Below, piece after piece: positions 11,929 to 25,075 of a stretch of DNA of 64,000 nucleotides (the first letter of the stretch is position 1; each line of letters starts with the position of its first letter). Below the pieces are notes generated by a model that saw only the letters and a list, made by a program, of their open reading frames with translations, was not told the DNA's origin and ran no database searches. The position numbers and the translations under genes are program-made. Source of the stretch: Asterionellopsis glacialis (taxonomy: Eukaryota > Bacillariophyta > Plagiogrammaphyceae > Rhaphoneidales > Asterionellopsidaceae); the NCBI GenBank assembly GCA_014885115.2, contig WKLE02003690.1, positions 1 to 64,000 on the forward strand. Direction: 5' to 3'.

Positions 11929-13104
11929 ATACGGAGAGAAGGGATTGACGACTACTCAACTAGACATCATGGATGTGAATTTTGTATATATTTTTGGATG
12001 GATATATATTATTTCTACCTATATGTCTAGAGAGAGAAAGAAAGAGATGATGGAGTTGTGGTGCCTTTTGGGTATAAGTTTGGAAAAAAAATACCGCATC
12101 ATTTTTAAAATTACAAAAATGCAGGTATTGTTTTTTTGGAACAGATTGAGATTCTCCATGGTAACCAAAAACTTTAATAAATACTAACAAAACAGAGGTT
12201 GTTTCAAAACTAAGTTTTGAATTTGTATTCCACCGCCCATTTTGTGGCAAATACTACCGGTACACTGTTGTGTGTCATTTTCTACAGTACCTTACATAGA
12301 GATTAGCTATTCGAGATTAGGGTTGGAGATAATTGAGGTCGGTCAGCCTGCAAGAACTCGAATGACGTAATCGATTTCTTGAAGGTTTTTTGTGTTTGGT
12401 TTTGCGGTCATTTTTTGGACCCACTCTTGGGTCTTTGGTCGACTCGCGCAATCCAAACGCGCATCTCACGTCAGTGTCCCCTCTTCATTTTTCATTTTGC
12501 CCTCCTGTACCCAGGTATTCTACGAGCGAAGGAACCATGCCGTGTAGTTAGTATCAGTTGGGGAGAAGCAAAAAACAACACGTCATTCATAAGCAACACG
12601 CAGTTCTGATTGCTGACTTCACACCCACGTTCGTGTGTCAACCAACCAGCAAAGCGTTCGAAAGCTTTCTGTTCTGATTTTCGTTATATCTACTATTGAA
12701 CTCTGTGGAATATCCAAAGAAAAATAATACGTAAAGATAGTAGGACTCTAGTAAGTAGTCAGTCATACCTTACACCTACCGGTGTGCAAATAATATTCTT
12801 TGAATTTTCACCTTGTTACTTGCTACAATTGTTGTAGAAAGAGGAGAACACCTCGATTATTAAAAGCAATATTACAGCTCGATTATCTCCTGATCTGGCA
12901 ATCTGACGATTGAGCACGTCATACACAAGAGATATAAGAACCACGGTAAGAACAACAGAGACTGACTGACTTACTGCCATCATCATCAAGTGATTTTGTA
13001 AAACAACATCTACTACAAAACGCTACTGCATTGTGAATCAGGATTAATCACCAACATACGTACAATTAAACAACAACACCAACTCCAAAACGACAATAAC
13101 AACA
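11929..13104. other. Intergenic region, promoter of the plastid PDZ gene
   Basis: There is no supported gene. One TACCGGTA word lies at 12255-12262. The last 100 bp before ATG 13105 are CA-rich (repeated AACAACA words), a likely 5' leader. Confidence 0.4.
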
Positions 13105-13936
13105 ATGGTTTCCTCCTCTAGAACAAAGACCATGGCCACTGCAGCTGCCATCATGGCTGGTAGCACTTCTGCTTTCACTTTTGTCCCCAAACAAAAAACA
13201 ATTTCGAAAACACAATTGCAAATGGGACTTTTCGATGGTGTAAAAGAAGCATTCTCAGCTCCTGCACTTGAACGTTCTCAAATTGATTCCGAAAGAGAAA
13301 CACCCATCGACAGATGGATGGGATGGAGTGTGACATCGGAATCAGAAGAAATGAAGAAAATGGGTGGAAAAAGTAAGTCGTGTTTTGTGTTTCTGGTTGT
13401 TCTTTGTTGTGCTCCTTTGTAAATAGTCGCACAGTGATGTATCGTACTGTACAAGGAAGCAAAACAAATCATTACATACTTGGGAAATAACTGTCATGCT
13501 AACCGTTCTCTATTGTCGTTTCTCTCCTCTTTTTCTTGTTGACCTTCCCACAGCACCTGCTGATTTCATTGATTCCATGGATGAAAGTAATTACGTTTCA
13601 GTTGAATTAGCCAAACCAATGGGTATTATCTTTGAAGAGAATGATGAAGAATATGGCGGTATCTTTGTGCAAAGCCTAAAAAAGGGTGGTAATGCTGATA
13701 CAAACGGTGTACTAAAGGATGGTGATCAACTTGTGGCTGTAGGTCCCATCAAGGTTGCTGCCATGCCTTTTGATGATGCTTTGGGTGCTATCGTTGATTC
13801 CGAAGGTGACTTGACCAAGTTGGTTATGTTTCGTGGTACAGCAAAACAATTTTATGGTCCCACAGGTGCTAGTCAAGAATGGTTGGATGAATTTGTCTCA
13901 AAAGGTGGTGTTGAAGTGACTCAACCATCTTCTTAA
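13105..13936 (+). CDS. Plastid-targeted PDZ-domain protein
   Basis: There are two exons, 13105-13372 and 13554-13936, with a 181-bp GTAAGT...CACAG intron (651 nt, 216 residues). The N-terminus looks like a diatom bipartite plastid presequence: a hydrophobic signal segment ([12 protein letters not shown]) followed by a cleavage motif SA-F (TSAFTFVPK), then a basic transit-like stretch. After [11 protein letters not shown] the second exon encodes one PDZ-like domain. Its parts include [17 protein letters not shown], the [13 protein letters not shown] strand, the [14 protein letters not shown] turn, and [12 protein letters not shown] modules bind C-terminal peptides, often in scaffolds or proteases, but no protease domain is present here. 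The role is therefore unknown beyond probable location in the plastid stroma or thylakoid surface. Confidence 0.75.
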
Positions 13937-15190
13937 AAAAAGTACCTGAACGAGATAAAAAAGGATCAAACGAAAAACCATATTTTTGTTTAGGAAAAGA
14001 AAAAAAAAAAAAACACATCATTTCTTGTGCGTGTGTGATCACATTTTTCATATTAAAATTTACAAGTTAAATTAATGCTAGGTTCTTGATTTTATTACTT
14101 TGACATTATTATTGGTATTTTCCAAATCTTTGTTTCTCTTTAGTAGCCTCTAGAAATAAATCTTCAGCGGTGTAGAATCTGAATCAAAATTGACTAGAAA
14201 CCGCAAATCATTCACTACTAAATACAGAACATTCACCGGGTTCGGTGAGACTATTTATCTACTGAAACCACATCAAGATGCATCTTGAGTAACAGGATAG
14301 GGGTACCCGTAGTGCCTTGGTGGTTCCCCACCGCTCCCACCTTTTTTCTTTACCCTCCAAGAAAGCATGTATATTTCTACTTTTTAGAGTCAAGAAAATT
14401 CCGGGCAAGCTACCACAGTCCCGTCACAAAAAACAATGAGATCCAAGGACAATGTCATCTCTAGAGTATGATTTCTCCATGAAATTACACTTTTACTGAT
14501 TTGCCATATACTGTATATACAACATTATTTGTACAAATGATGTAGACCTCTCTCTACTAGAGAAAGCATGCTGATATACCTATAGTTCAAGGAACAAAAA
14601 GTGCGTACGGTACTGTCTGCAGATTACAGTAGGTAGGTAGTCCATGTTGATTTCTCATCATGTTTATAATAGTTTAGTTTCTCTACGGTATTGTAGGATA
14701 CAAATAAATGTAATATAATCACACTCTTGAAGAGCGCATCATTGTCTAGTAGCATAATCACAATTGCAATACATTTTATCTCCCCCCCCCAAAAAAAATT
14801 GAGTTTGACTGGTATGAAAATCTTTTCCCAAGAATTCCTTTCAAAGAGAGTTGGATAGAAAGTTGGAGAGGCATGCAAAAAAAATCACATTCATCAAAGA
14901 CCTATCGTTACTAATTTCATCAACATTCAGCATATTGTAATGTGATTCCAAATTGAAGAATTTTGATGAATCTGCAGCAATACCAACTATTCCAAGTATT
15001 CCTTTCAGTTCAAAAGGATGACCTTGAAAGTTTGATTGTTATTTTTTGTATCACCCTTGTACTTATTACTTGACAAGACCTTTTCAACTTCACTTTAAAA
15101 AAAAAGAGAGAGCACAGAAAGTTTAAGTTTTTAAATACTCCTATATAATTATTTTTGTATATTTCCCTAAAGGCAAGGTGCATCGGTACT
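13937..15190. other. Convergent intergenic region
   Basis: This is a 1.25-kb A/T-rich spacer between convergent genes with homopolymer tracts (A-run near 14002, C8/A8 near 14782-14798) and one CTCTAGAG at 14459-14466. No gene is supported. Confidence 0.45.
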
Positions 15191-18100
15191 TTAGTACAAC
15201 CCACGGCAATTTGGACTACTCAAATCAAAGCCATCAGCCTTGGAGGAGATTTTTGAAAGAGGGGTGCCATCCTTACCACACAAGGCCTTCCAACGTAAGT
15301 GTGTTTCTTCAATAATCTTCATAGTCTCAGGAATAGTTCGTGGATATTCAGATGCCAAACTGTTTTCGGGTTTACCATCAGATGTTTTGTATCGTTTGAG
15401 CCAATCTTTGAGACGATTGACTGTACCTGGACGAATTTGTTCCAAGTCATCTAAATCATGGACACGTGAAGCATCCTTATCGGTCAAGGCAATGCATAGA
15501 ACCTTATGGTCGGTTTCGCCCTCATCGATAAGTTCTAACTCACCCAAAACACGACAGGGTGTAACACTACCCATGGGTAATGGTTCAGACCCTAATTCCA
15601 TAACATCAATGGGATCATTATCGCCACCGTTACCCTCGGCTGACTTGACATCAGGGTCCTCCCATGTTTGAGGGATTAGCCCATAATTAAAGAAGGGTGT
15701 ACCATAAGTGTAGTATCGTGGTGATCCATCACTATTGGTGTCTTGCGAGATTGGGTTACCATCCACAGCCTTCTGAACTTCCATCTTGGCAGTTACACGC
15801 ATTGGGATTTCGGTAACAAGATTAATAATAGTATCCTCCTTGTCATCAGGACGCATTGGGATATCATGCCAAAAGCTACCATAATCGTTGTGAGTGATAC
15901 TAAAGGATGTGGAACCAAACTGACCTTCAAATGTTGTCTTGGGTGCAGCTGGTGGATCAATTCTTGGACGTGACCAGGGGATGAAACGTTCTGTTTCCTC
16001 AGCATGCTTGTAATAATCAACAACACCATCCCATCCCTTGGGAACCATAAAACCACTTGGGACACAATTGGCAGCAAGTAAGTCTGTAGGGATGTCGGTA
16101 GGACTGCAGGGAACTGCACCATTACGTGCCAATGTTCTCATTTTAGTACCCGAAATACTGATAAAGTCATCCATACGATTAGGATCAGGTAATTTCATAA
16201 CATTGTCAGTAATATCATACATGACCTTCACAAAGCTTAACATTTGCATATCACCAATACCTGGTGAATTTTGCAATACGTATCGGCCATGGTCACCATG
16301 ATACAGATCATCATCTTGGTGTGCAACTGCCTCCATAGAACCCTTCATACCTGCTGGGTCACGTCCTACTACAAAGAAGGAGGCACCTGCAGAACGGCGT
16401 GATTTAGCATGGAATTGAACTTCTGTAGGACCGGCATACACCATAGGTGCAGGCCAAATAGCCATCACAGTTGTTTCAGGATCCAATCCACCGGGATGTG
16501 AGGTACTGTTTGTAAAGACAGGAAACGGATACGGAAAAACAGGATTAGAATGATCAAACGGCAAAAGATCGACGTACATGTACACACACAAGTGAAACAA
16601 CAACTTACCCTGCTGCTAATACTTGTTCATGTTGTTTGACGCGAACATCCAATGGGACATCATCTTCCTTAGTCCATCCACCTAATGGACTTAACCACAA
16701 GACAGGTTTTTGGTATCCCTTCTTCTTGAGATCTTCACCAGCACTTCTCATAAGGTAGGCGTGTCCAGCATGGGTTGGGTTACGTGTTTGGAAGGCATAG
16801 ACGGTATCAGCACCCTTTTCTTCAAATTCAGCCAAGAGTTCTGTGGTTGTCTTACGCCATTTATCCAATCCATCATTGTATTTGATGCGATCTAATAACT
16901 CAACTTCACCACCAATCAAGTAAGGACCACCCTTGTACATTAAATCAATGTATGGATGTCCTGGATCAATCACACCATACATACGTGTTACAATCTCTTC
17001 GACGCGATTTTCATATACTTCAGGGTTGCGTAATATAGCTACGGTTTGTCCCATTTGTGTCACAAGTGCTACAGCACCCTTATCCGCATTGGCCTCAATG
17101 TCTTCCTTAGTGTAGGAGGTACAACTCAAAGTGATGGGGACAGACATACTGACACGTGATGGTGGAGCATGTTCAGCAAAGTTATTAAAGTCCGTTGTCG
17201 ATTCTAATCTTCCAGCATTGTTGGTAAGATTAAATGGATCCACCAAAATAGAATTGAAATGGATAGTTTCCAACAAGGTACCCTCTCTCATGAAACCCTT
17301 GAGAGGTGCAGCCCAACCTTCACCAATCACTTGAAGCCAATTTAAATCAACATCGGTAATTAGAACCTTAGGTAATGTTTCAGCCTCTGCAATCTTGGCA
17401 GCACGTTGTTCGGGTGGGACATGTAAATCAATCATTTCATCGCCATCAGGATTAGGTAATCCAGGTGGTGTTAATTTAGGTGCACCCGTTAAAATACCAT
17501 CCCGTTCCAACGTACGGAACAAAATATTAGCCGATTCTTCAATTTCTAATTCATGCGTCTTTAATGTAATTTCAGGTTTCAAGGGTTCCTCGTATGGATC
17601 GTCAATGCATGTAAAGTGTTTTAATTCACCTGATTCAACCTTGGCATACTGTCCCTTGGGATCGCGTTTCTTTAATTCATCAACAGGTACGTCCAAGAAT
17701 ACTTCATAAAAGGGAATACCCTGCTCTTCATGACGTTTACGGACAGCATCACGATCTTCACGGTATGGACTAATCAAACCAACCAACGTAATCACACCGG
17801 AATCGGCAAAGAGTGTTGCCAATTCACCTGTACGACGGACAGATTCAGCACGATCAGCTTCACTAAATCCCAAATCACGATTTAATCCCGTACGCAAGTT
17901 ATCACCATCTAATCGATACACATGCTTTCCGTATGCTTTGACAAGTTTTTCTTCCAGGGCAGTGGCAATAGTAGTTTTACCAGCACCCGAACATCCTGTC
18001 ATCCATAATGTGGCACCCTTTTGTTTCAAAGCAGCATATCGTGTTTCGGTAGGTAAATGACATTTAGCTTGTGATTCTCCACGTTTGGCAGCTGAACATT

Positions 18101-18987
18101 CAATAATATTAGGTGGCGTAGAGTCCAATGCCTTTTTACGTAATTTGGCAAGCAATTCAGAATCACTTAATCCAGCATTGCTCGAAGAATCATCACAAGG
18201 TTCACATTTGGTAGGAGTAGTAGAAGCAGTAGTAGTTGCTGATGTTGTCGACATACTACTTTGACTACTACTACCACCACTACCACCGCCATATACACTT
18301 GATTTGACAGGAGTTGTCGTAGTCGTAGCGGTAGTGGACGATGCATTATCACCATAGACACTGCTCCTACCGCCTGAAGTCACAGGACTCGTAGCAGGAG
18401 TAGTGGTAGTTATGGGTGCTGTTCCAGCTGGGACTTGAGCAACATTGCCAAAAGGTGACGATCGTACATTGGTATGTTCTGCCATGATGGCATCACGATC
18501 ACCTGTCCTTGACAACACATACACAATTGCTAACAACACACATACTCCAACGCACATGGGCATGCGTTCATGAACTAAATTTTCATCACGTTCGGCATCA
18601 GCTGCAGCTGCATGAGGACGATTACGGCGACTTTCATCCTACAAATCATGATTTTTTTTACAAGTAGATTAGAGCATGATGTAAAGTGGATGTAAAAAGG
18701 CAGAGAGAGTGAGAGAATGACAAGTAAAAAATATGGGAAAAACATGGTGTCTCATTCATTCATGAGGGTGTTTTTTCTTTTTTTCTTAAAAAATGCCGAT
18801 CATTTAGTCATGTAGAAATACGTAGAAAGTGTACCAAGGGCTCGGGAGTCACAGTCATATCCCCAAAACGGATATGGAACCACCAAACACGACGGCAAGG
18901 ATGAAACGACATGATGTTGTGTGTGACAAAATGAACAATTTAAAAATCACTTACGACTTCTAACGGTGCATAGGCATACTTTGCCAT
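15191..18987 (-). CDS. APS kinase - ATP sulfurylase - inorganic pyrophosphatase fusion
   Basis: There are three exons, 18987-18955 (33 nt), 18638-16609 and 16505-15191, totalling 3378 nt and 1125 residues. The protein should activate sulfate: ATP sulfurylase makes APS and pyrophosphate, the kinase makes PAPS, and the pyrophosphatase removes PPi and pulls the reaction forward. A short hydrophilic N-terminus is followed by a likely transmembrane helix (VGVCVLLAIVYVL, about 40-57) and a Ser/Thr-rich linker. Next comes APS kinase with P-loop GCSGAGKTTIATALEEKL (about 227). ATP sulfurylase follows, with QTRNPTHAGHAYLMR (about 632) and AIWPAPMVYAGPTEVQFHAKSRR in two conserved stretches. The pyrophosphatase module (about 900-1110) contains EIPMRVTAKMEV and GGDNDPIDVMELG. 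The fusion is known from diatoms and relatives. The N-terminal membrane anchor is the unusual part. Confidence 0.95.
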
Positions 18988-19724
18988 CTTGTTGGAACTT
19001 TAATTCAAAATCACACAAGTCTCTAAACACAGAGATGACTTTCGACGACAAGAGCAACAAAACCGCACTGCCGAGGCGACAAGAGAAAAAGAAGTGAGAG
19101 CAACCGAATATCTCCTCCTCCGTCGCTCGCTGATAGATGCCTTTTTTTGTCTGTGTTTGGTGGTCATTTTTTATAAGGAGCAGTGTACGATACTGTACGC
19201 TGATCTCGCTTCCGTGGAGTGTTGTGCGGTGGTTGGGTCGTGCCACTATGTGCTCCGATGGGGGACTAGATGAAAATGCCAGAAGGACTGTACAGACAAA
19301 CTTACTTTCAAATATTTGGGTCGGCCGAGTCGTTCGAAACAAGAATGACTAACAATGAAAAAAGTCATTTCAAATTTCCACTCTATCTCTACACGGTTCA
19401 CAGTTACGGACTGTACGTCTGTACGTACTACTAAAAACCAACCGTCTGGTCTTCCGTTATGTCATGCTCATGTCAACCCTAATCAGGCCTCCGAGCCAAC
19501 TTTCTCTCCATAAAAACTTACAGTAGGCTCTACGTAAGCAACGAATCCTACTTGCACTGTAAATTATTAAATAGTTATTGTGCTGTGAAATCAAGAATTC
19601 TAATGAATGAGGGAGATGGCATTTCAATACTTCACTACCCACATTCATCAGAGCATTATACCAAGCCCAGATTGATCATCCAACATTGATCGTCGTCGTC
19701 GTCGTCGTCGTCGTCGTCATCATC
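18988..19724. other. Divergent promoter region with GTC microsatellite
   Basis: This spacer lies between the sulfate-activation fusion (minus) and the cyclase locus (plus). A (GTC)n microsatellite followed by ATC repeats occupies about 19690-19724, directly against the cyclase ATG at 19725. No gene is supported. Confidence 0.5.
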
Positions 19725-21832
19725 ATGACACGAAGTAACGATGAATCATGTGATGTGTCTGACTTTGCAAGTGATGATAGCTATTATAAACATGATTTTG
19801 ATAATGATGATTTCGATAACAATGATGAAGAAAGAACAAAAAATAATGAAGCATTCGTATTGAATTCTTCAACACCTCGAACGTTCCGATCTGTTTCTGG
19901 AAGAAACATCAAAACCAAGAAAAATTTGGATGTGTCCTATTATGACATACAAGAACGACAACCTAATTCTGTCTTGATTGATGGTCGTGAATCTCACACG
20001 TCCGACATGGAAGCCTATCAATCTTTCATACAACGCATGAAAGACGAGGATCCATCACGTCATTCCTTAGATACACCCTTTAACGATCAATTTTGGAAGT
20101 ATATTGAATCTGCATTGCAAGAATTGGTCAACCACTTGGGGGGATTTTTGCTGCAACTGCTCCGAATAATGCTTCGGAATCAAGTGGCACGGAAAAGAAG
20201 AAGAACAACAAAAGTCGTCCATTAGGTCCCGAGGAGTCTATGAAATTTTTAAGTAAAAAACTGGCATTAGATCCATTATCACCCGTTAATCCAACAATCG
20301 TTGCAGAAGCTGCAGGAGTGACTTTAGATATTGCCTTGACAGAATTATTATATGCAAGTCAAGTGGGGTTGGTCAGTATTAAATTTGCACCGGAATGCAC
20401 ACGTTGTGGTGGTGCAGTGTGCACGTCCGAATGGTTATCCTACTATAAGGATTCAACGAAACCAATCCAATGTACGTCATGTACATTTGAAAATTATGTA
20501 AACCAGCTTGATAAAATATCGATTGTGTTTGTATTGCATCCATCTGTATTGTACATTTTGGCATCACGAGATGTATTTGGATGTTATCCCTCCTCGGCAT
20601 CCCAGGCTGCGACTGTTATCTTTGCAGCTGTACCAGCTACAACGGATGGGTCTAGTTATAGATGTTCCATTGGATGTGGATCTAATCCATTGCGGGAAGA
20701 ACCATTGCCCAAAAGAACGTATCGCATGCAATGCCTTTTATCTGGTACAGAAAATTATTTATAAGTTTTGAATGATTAACCAAATGGTGGAGAGGACGAT
20801 ACAGAATGTGATGATTTTCTTTTACCAATACGTGTCTCTGAACTTCATAGAGAAGTTCATCATCATATTATGAACAATGAAGAACAGCAAAAGGGAGAAA
20901 CTCAACAACCACAGGAAAAAGCTTATAGTCGTCCAGTACTTCAAGTTCCGCATGGTCGTTTTTATATAGATATATATCCTGATACATGCAATATCTATGG
21001 TCTTTGGATACAACAGAATATTGATGATGATGTTGCCTATTTCAAACCACATGTAGAACGAGCACCGTATACATCTGTGGCACAGATTATGCACCATCCT
21101 GCCTTTGATAGATATGTTTCACCTGTAGGTGGAACAGCAACTGACATTTTGAGAGTTGCAACATCCTTGGAACTTCAAAATGTAACCATAGTCTTTACAG
21201 ATATAGTCAGTTCCGGTGATATGTACAATACATTAGATGATTTCGAAACCATTGCTATACTGAGAAAACAGTATAGGATACTGTATCAGATATTTTCTGG
21301 TTGGGGACGTGTTGTCAAGTGCTTTGGTGATTCTGTCATGGGTGCTTTTGTAGGTGGTCCACCTGCTATTAAGGCAGCTGCCAAGGCAATGAAACAAATT
21401 ACGACTAAGTGCAAATGTTCGGATGGTACGCCTGTCCATGTATGGATAAGTATTCATTCAGGACCTGCTATAGTTGTACCATGGAATGGTATGAATGATT
21501 ACTTTGGTTCGACAGTCAACCAAACCCGACGAATGCAAAAGTCAAAAGCACCATCACCACCAACAAATCATGATCCTTCATCCTCTATATCCTTGTCATC
21601 GTCTTTGGAGGACTTTGGTTCATCCTCAACACAGTATGCCCCTACCACGAAAAGTAGTAGTGAATGTTGGATAAGTGACTCATTATTGGAAGATGATATT
21701 GAATCCATGGATGTGTATCATAAAGTTTGTGCACTTGATGACTTTGAAGCAATTCCTACAAGAGAGTTTTCAATAAGTAGTACTCAAGGATATTTCACTG
21801 GTAAAGGCATTCGATTTATAGAAGATTGTTAA
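19725..21832 (+). pseudogene. Class III adenylate/guanylate cyclase with DUF5939-like N-terminal region, reading frame interrupted
   Basis: Three collinear segments read as one protein. Segment 1 starts at ATG 19725. A frameshift in the G6 run at 20138-20143 moves the homology to another frame, which continues as segment 2 to TAA 20762-20764 (a second TAA is at 20777-20779). Segment 3 then continues in the same frame to 21832. Segment 2 carries a zinc-ribbon-like CTRCGGAV...CTSCTF and VLHPSVLY, as in the DUF5939 region of bacterial and protist cyclases. Segment 3 has the catalytic domain with the metal-binding Asp residues in VFTDIVSSGD and CFGDSVMGAF, and DYFGSTVNQTRRM with the transition-state Asn and Arg, so the active site looks intact. 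A 60-nt GT-AG intron (20745-20804) would remove both stops. The G-run needs a one-base change. It could be a sequencing error in a live gene or a young pseudogene. Confidence 0.7.
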
Positions 21833-21834
21833 AC

Positions 21835-22689
21835 ATTGATTATAGAAAATCAAGCATAGGAATTTACTAGCTAGATAATAATATGTTGTACTGCATATGA
21901 ACATACAACGAGAATGTAGAATTTGAAAAATAAGACTTTACTTTGGTTGATTGCTTGTGGACTCGTATTGCATACTGTGTGTATACATACGCCCCCTTCC
22001 TTCCTCTCTTACGCAGACCTACTCGAAAGTTTACGTGTAGCCTTTGATGATTTCTCCAAGGGCTACTCTTTGCAGGCGAGTTCCTCCATGAGCTCTACTG
22101 CCAGGGACTCCAGGCTATAGCAACAGCAGATTTCAAAAGTTCTGAGACAATCTGTTGCATCCTGCACGTTTTCATCGATAGAGCGATTTGTAAAACATGT
22201 ATTCTGATGTTATGGTTTCCCACAGAAGTGCAGGTTGAGAAGCAATTTCTCAACCAAAAAGTGGTCAAATATTGTCGAAGAAGATTCTCATGTTGTGAAG
22301 ACAGCAGCATGAGCACAACAAGGAAAGATATAGATAGTGTACAAATTGTACCTGTACTTAAATCTGTACGGTGCATACAGCGCAGTAGGTTGGACGATGA
22401 CCGACTTGTCTTGTACAGACTGAATAAGTACTGCAAAAATAATTTCTGTCTAATATTTTCAAAAGAAGACACGCCACAACAAATTAGATTCTGTGTATCC
22501 ATCTATATGCTTAATTTCACCCTCTAAAATAATAGGAATGCGTCTATTTTCTATCTATTAGTGTTGTACGATCGGCACCAGTACCTGGCACTGTCTGGTC
22601 ACCTCTTTCTCTAGAAATCTGAGCGCAAGAAGTTTTGCACTTAGTTCTGTCTTCACTTTTCTGGTATTTGGAAATCAATGATTTGTTAA
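21835..22689. other. Convergent intergenic region
   Basis: This lies between the cyclase stop and the 3' end of the unknown membrane protein. Only short frames without recognisable domains occur on either strand. A TACCTGG-containing near match to the dispersed motif is found at about 22582. Confidence 0.4.
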
Positions 22690-25075
22690 TTACAGGTTTG
22701 ACTTCAAAGATGATAGAGAAAACGACGACGATACTGATAATGATCGATTGTTTTCATCTTCGTGTTCTTGATCATCGCTAAATGACATTGCATCAAACCA
22801 AAACATTTGTTCCTGTTGTGACAGTGGTTCAGTATCTCGTACAGTTTGGAAGGGATGTTCCTGTTGCTTTTTTTGTTGAGACCTTCGCAATCTTCTTTTT
22901 CTTGCTATCGTCAAGGAACGGGTAAAACCACTTGACGCTAAGTTTTGATAACGTTCCTTTCGATATTGATTAGTCAATTGTAATATTTCCACCTTGGATA
23001 GCCTGCATGATTTCATAATAATTTCTTGTCGAACTTGTGGAGATAGTTTTAACTCTTGAATCCCACTGCAAGGCAGAAAGATGTTGTGGGCGAGTTTTTG
23101 TTTGTTGTGAATGAGACAAAAAAAGAGTGTACGAGGGGATGTAAGAAACTAAAGATATATTTGTCCTCGAACAAGTAATTTTTTACAGTATTGACGAGGT
23201 AAGCAATGAAAGCAGGTACACTACAAACCAAAACATTGCTATTGGATCTCATTGTCCTCCTCTGGTTTTTCGTACTTACGATCCTTGGATACCTGATTTA
23301 TAACATGCTTCATACCTATTCAAATCAACGGTTTCTAGTTCTATGTAGGACCACGATAAACCGATAGGTAATCCACATGACGTTGACGGATTATCTGTCC
23401 ATGTTTGCTTGTATTCTCGTGCATGAACTTGATTGAACCACACAGCTTTAATGATACTTTCTGTAGCAGTTTGATATGATGTACTACTACTCTCTCCTAA
23501 GGATCCAGCTGCTGAATGGAAGGATTCACTAATATTACTATATTGGTCAGCGTCATGGACATTGTTACAACACCTTTGTAAAGATTCTTCCAATGTTTTT
23601 ACTTTCATACAACCTTGTATATTAGGACAATCATAATGATGATTCAAAATGGGATATTTCGAAACCAAATCATATTCATATTCATCACCTCCACTATCAA
23701 TTTCATTTTGGAACATTTCACCATGAGTATCAAATGTCAGACTTTTTGTTTGTCTCAACTTATGCGAGGACGACCAACAAACACCTCCATTTAGGTCTAC
23801 CAAAAAGATGAAAAGCAAAGCAAATGCAAATACTACCAAACCTATTGCATAATAAGGAAAGGAAGAATCATCTTCGCTGTTGTCAATTTCACCATATTGT
23901 TCTGGTTTGTCAAGTTTTCCTTTTTCTTCCTGCAGTTCTATATTTTCTTGAAGCTCATGGACAGTAGCACTATCAAGTTCTTTATCTTGACGATAGTTTA
24001 CACGTACAAGATCGTCGTGTAAATTATGCAATTCACCACTATCGATCATTAATCGAAGAGATTCTTCTATGCTTTTAATTTCATCTTTCAAACTATTGTC
24101 AATCTTGGAAGCAAATTGAAGAGTTGTAAAACTTTCAATCACAAAACATTGTTCACCAAGTGACCTTTTACCTTCACATTCAACTAGTTAGTAGTAGTAG
24201 TTTGATATCACAAAGTAATTGTGTTAGAAGTATTGGAGAAAGTCATTGCAGGGAGTGAAACCATATTATTACAGAAACTGCTTACCTTGATGCCTTATTT
24301 CATCAACAGGAAACATACTCATTCCAACAATAGGTAAACGTCGTCGTCTTTGTTCTTGCTGTCTTCTTGTAGAAGTACTTCGTTCTCTGGTATTTCTATG
24401 ACGTAAAAATAATGACCTCCTACTATTGTCGCCACTTCCAGTAGTTGTATCAGTTCGAGTATATGCTAATTCATTACCATTGTTGTTCATATTTGCATTG
24501 CACTCATCGAATATAGAGGATAGAATAATTTGTGACGTAGTACTTTCAATCAATGGAACAATATAATTTTTGATTGTAGAAACCTTTGTATGTTGATCTG
24601 TAACAATTTCATATAGAAATTCAAATGTCGATGTTTGAATCTCCTGTTCTTCTTCGTCATATCGTCGTTTCGTACTGTAATAGAAACCTGTTTCCTCATC
24701 CATCTTGCATAAAGAATCATCATTATCCTGAATTCCATCACTCCATGTGTTGAGATCTAATGCAGGAGACACTACATCATACTCTGTTGGAGGGGAACTG
24801 TCTTCTCTGTTTATTGGTGGTGCTGTGGATGATGATTCTGGCGTCGATGAAGGCCTTGGTGTATCTATATGAAGTTTTGGTTGACAATTTGTTTCATCAC
24901 AATTGTAAATGACTAGTTTTGCATCTGCTATTGACACGCAACTGCAACTAGTCCAAACAAGTATAAGTATTATGAATTTCATTCCCAAAGTACACATTGA
25001 TTTAGATCGATCAATCCCCTGTATCGAACACCATTTCAACGATAAGAAAAATAAGGATATCATTATCATCGCCAT
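22690..25075 (-). CDS. Membrane protein of unknown function with a conserved basic C-terminal helix region
   Basis: I do not recognise a family. My model has exons 25075-24286, 24171-23280 and 23065-22690 (2058 nt, 685 residues), with GT-AG introns of 114 and 214 bp in compatible phases. Two hydrophobic N-terminal segments are present. The second, MKFIILILVWTSC from ATG 24982, looks like a signal peptide and is an alternative start. The first half of the protein is Ser/Thr/Asp-rich. A clear transmembrane helix (YYAIGLVVFAFALLFIFLV) lies about residue 355. A long acidic stretch follows, and the last exon encodes LSPQVRQEIIMKSCRLSKVE and TNQYRKERYQNL...GFTRSLTIARKRRLRR, a basic amphipathic region that looks conserved. 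A pyrimidine-rich acceptor at about 25203-25225 suggests there could be one more upstream exon. Confidence 0.55.
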
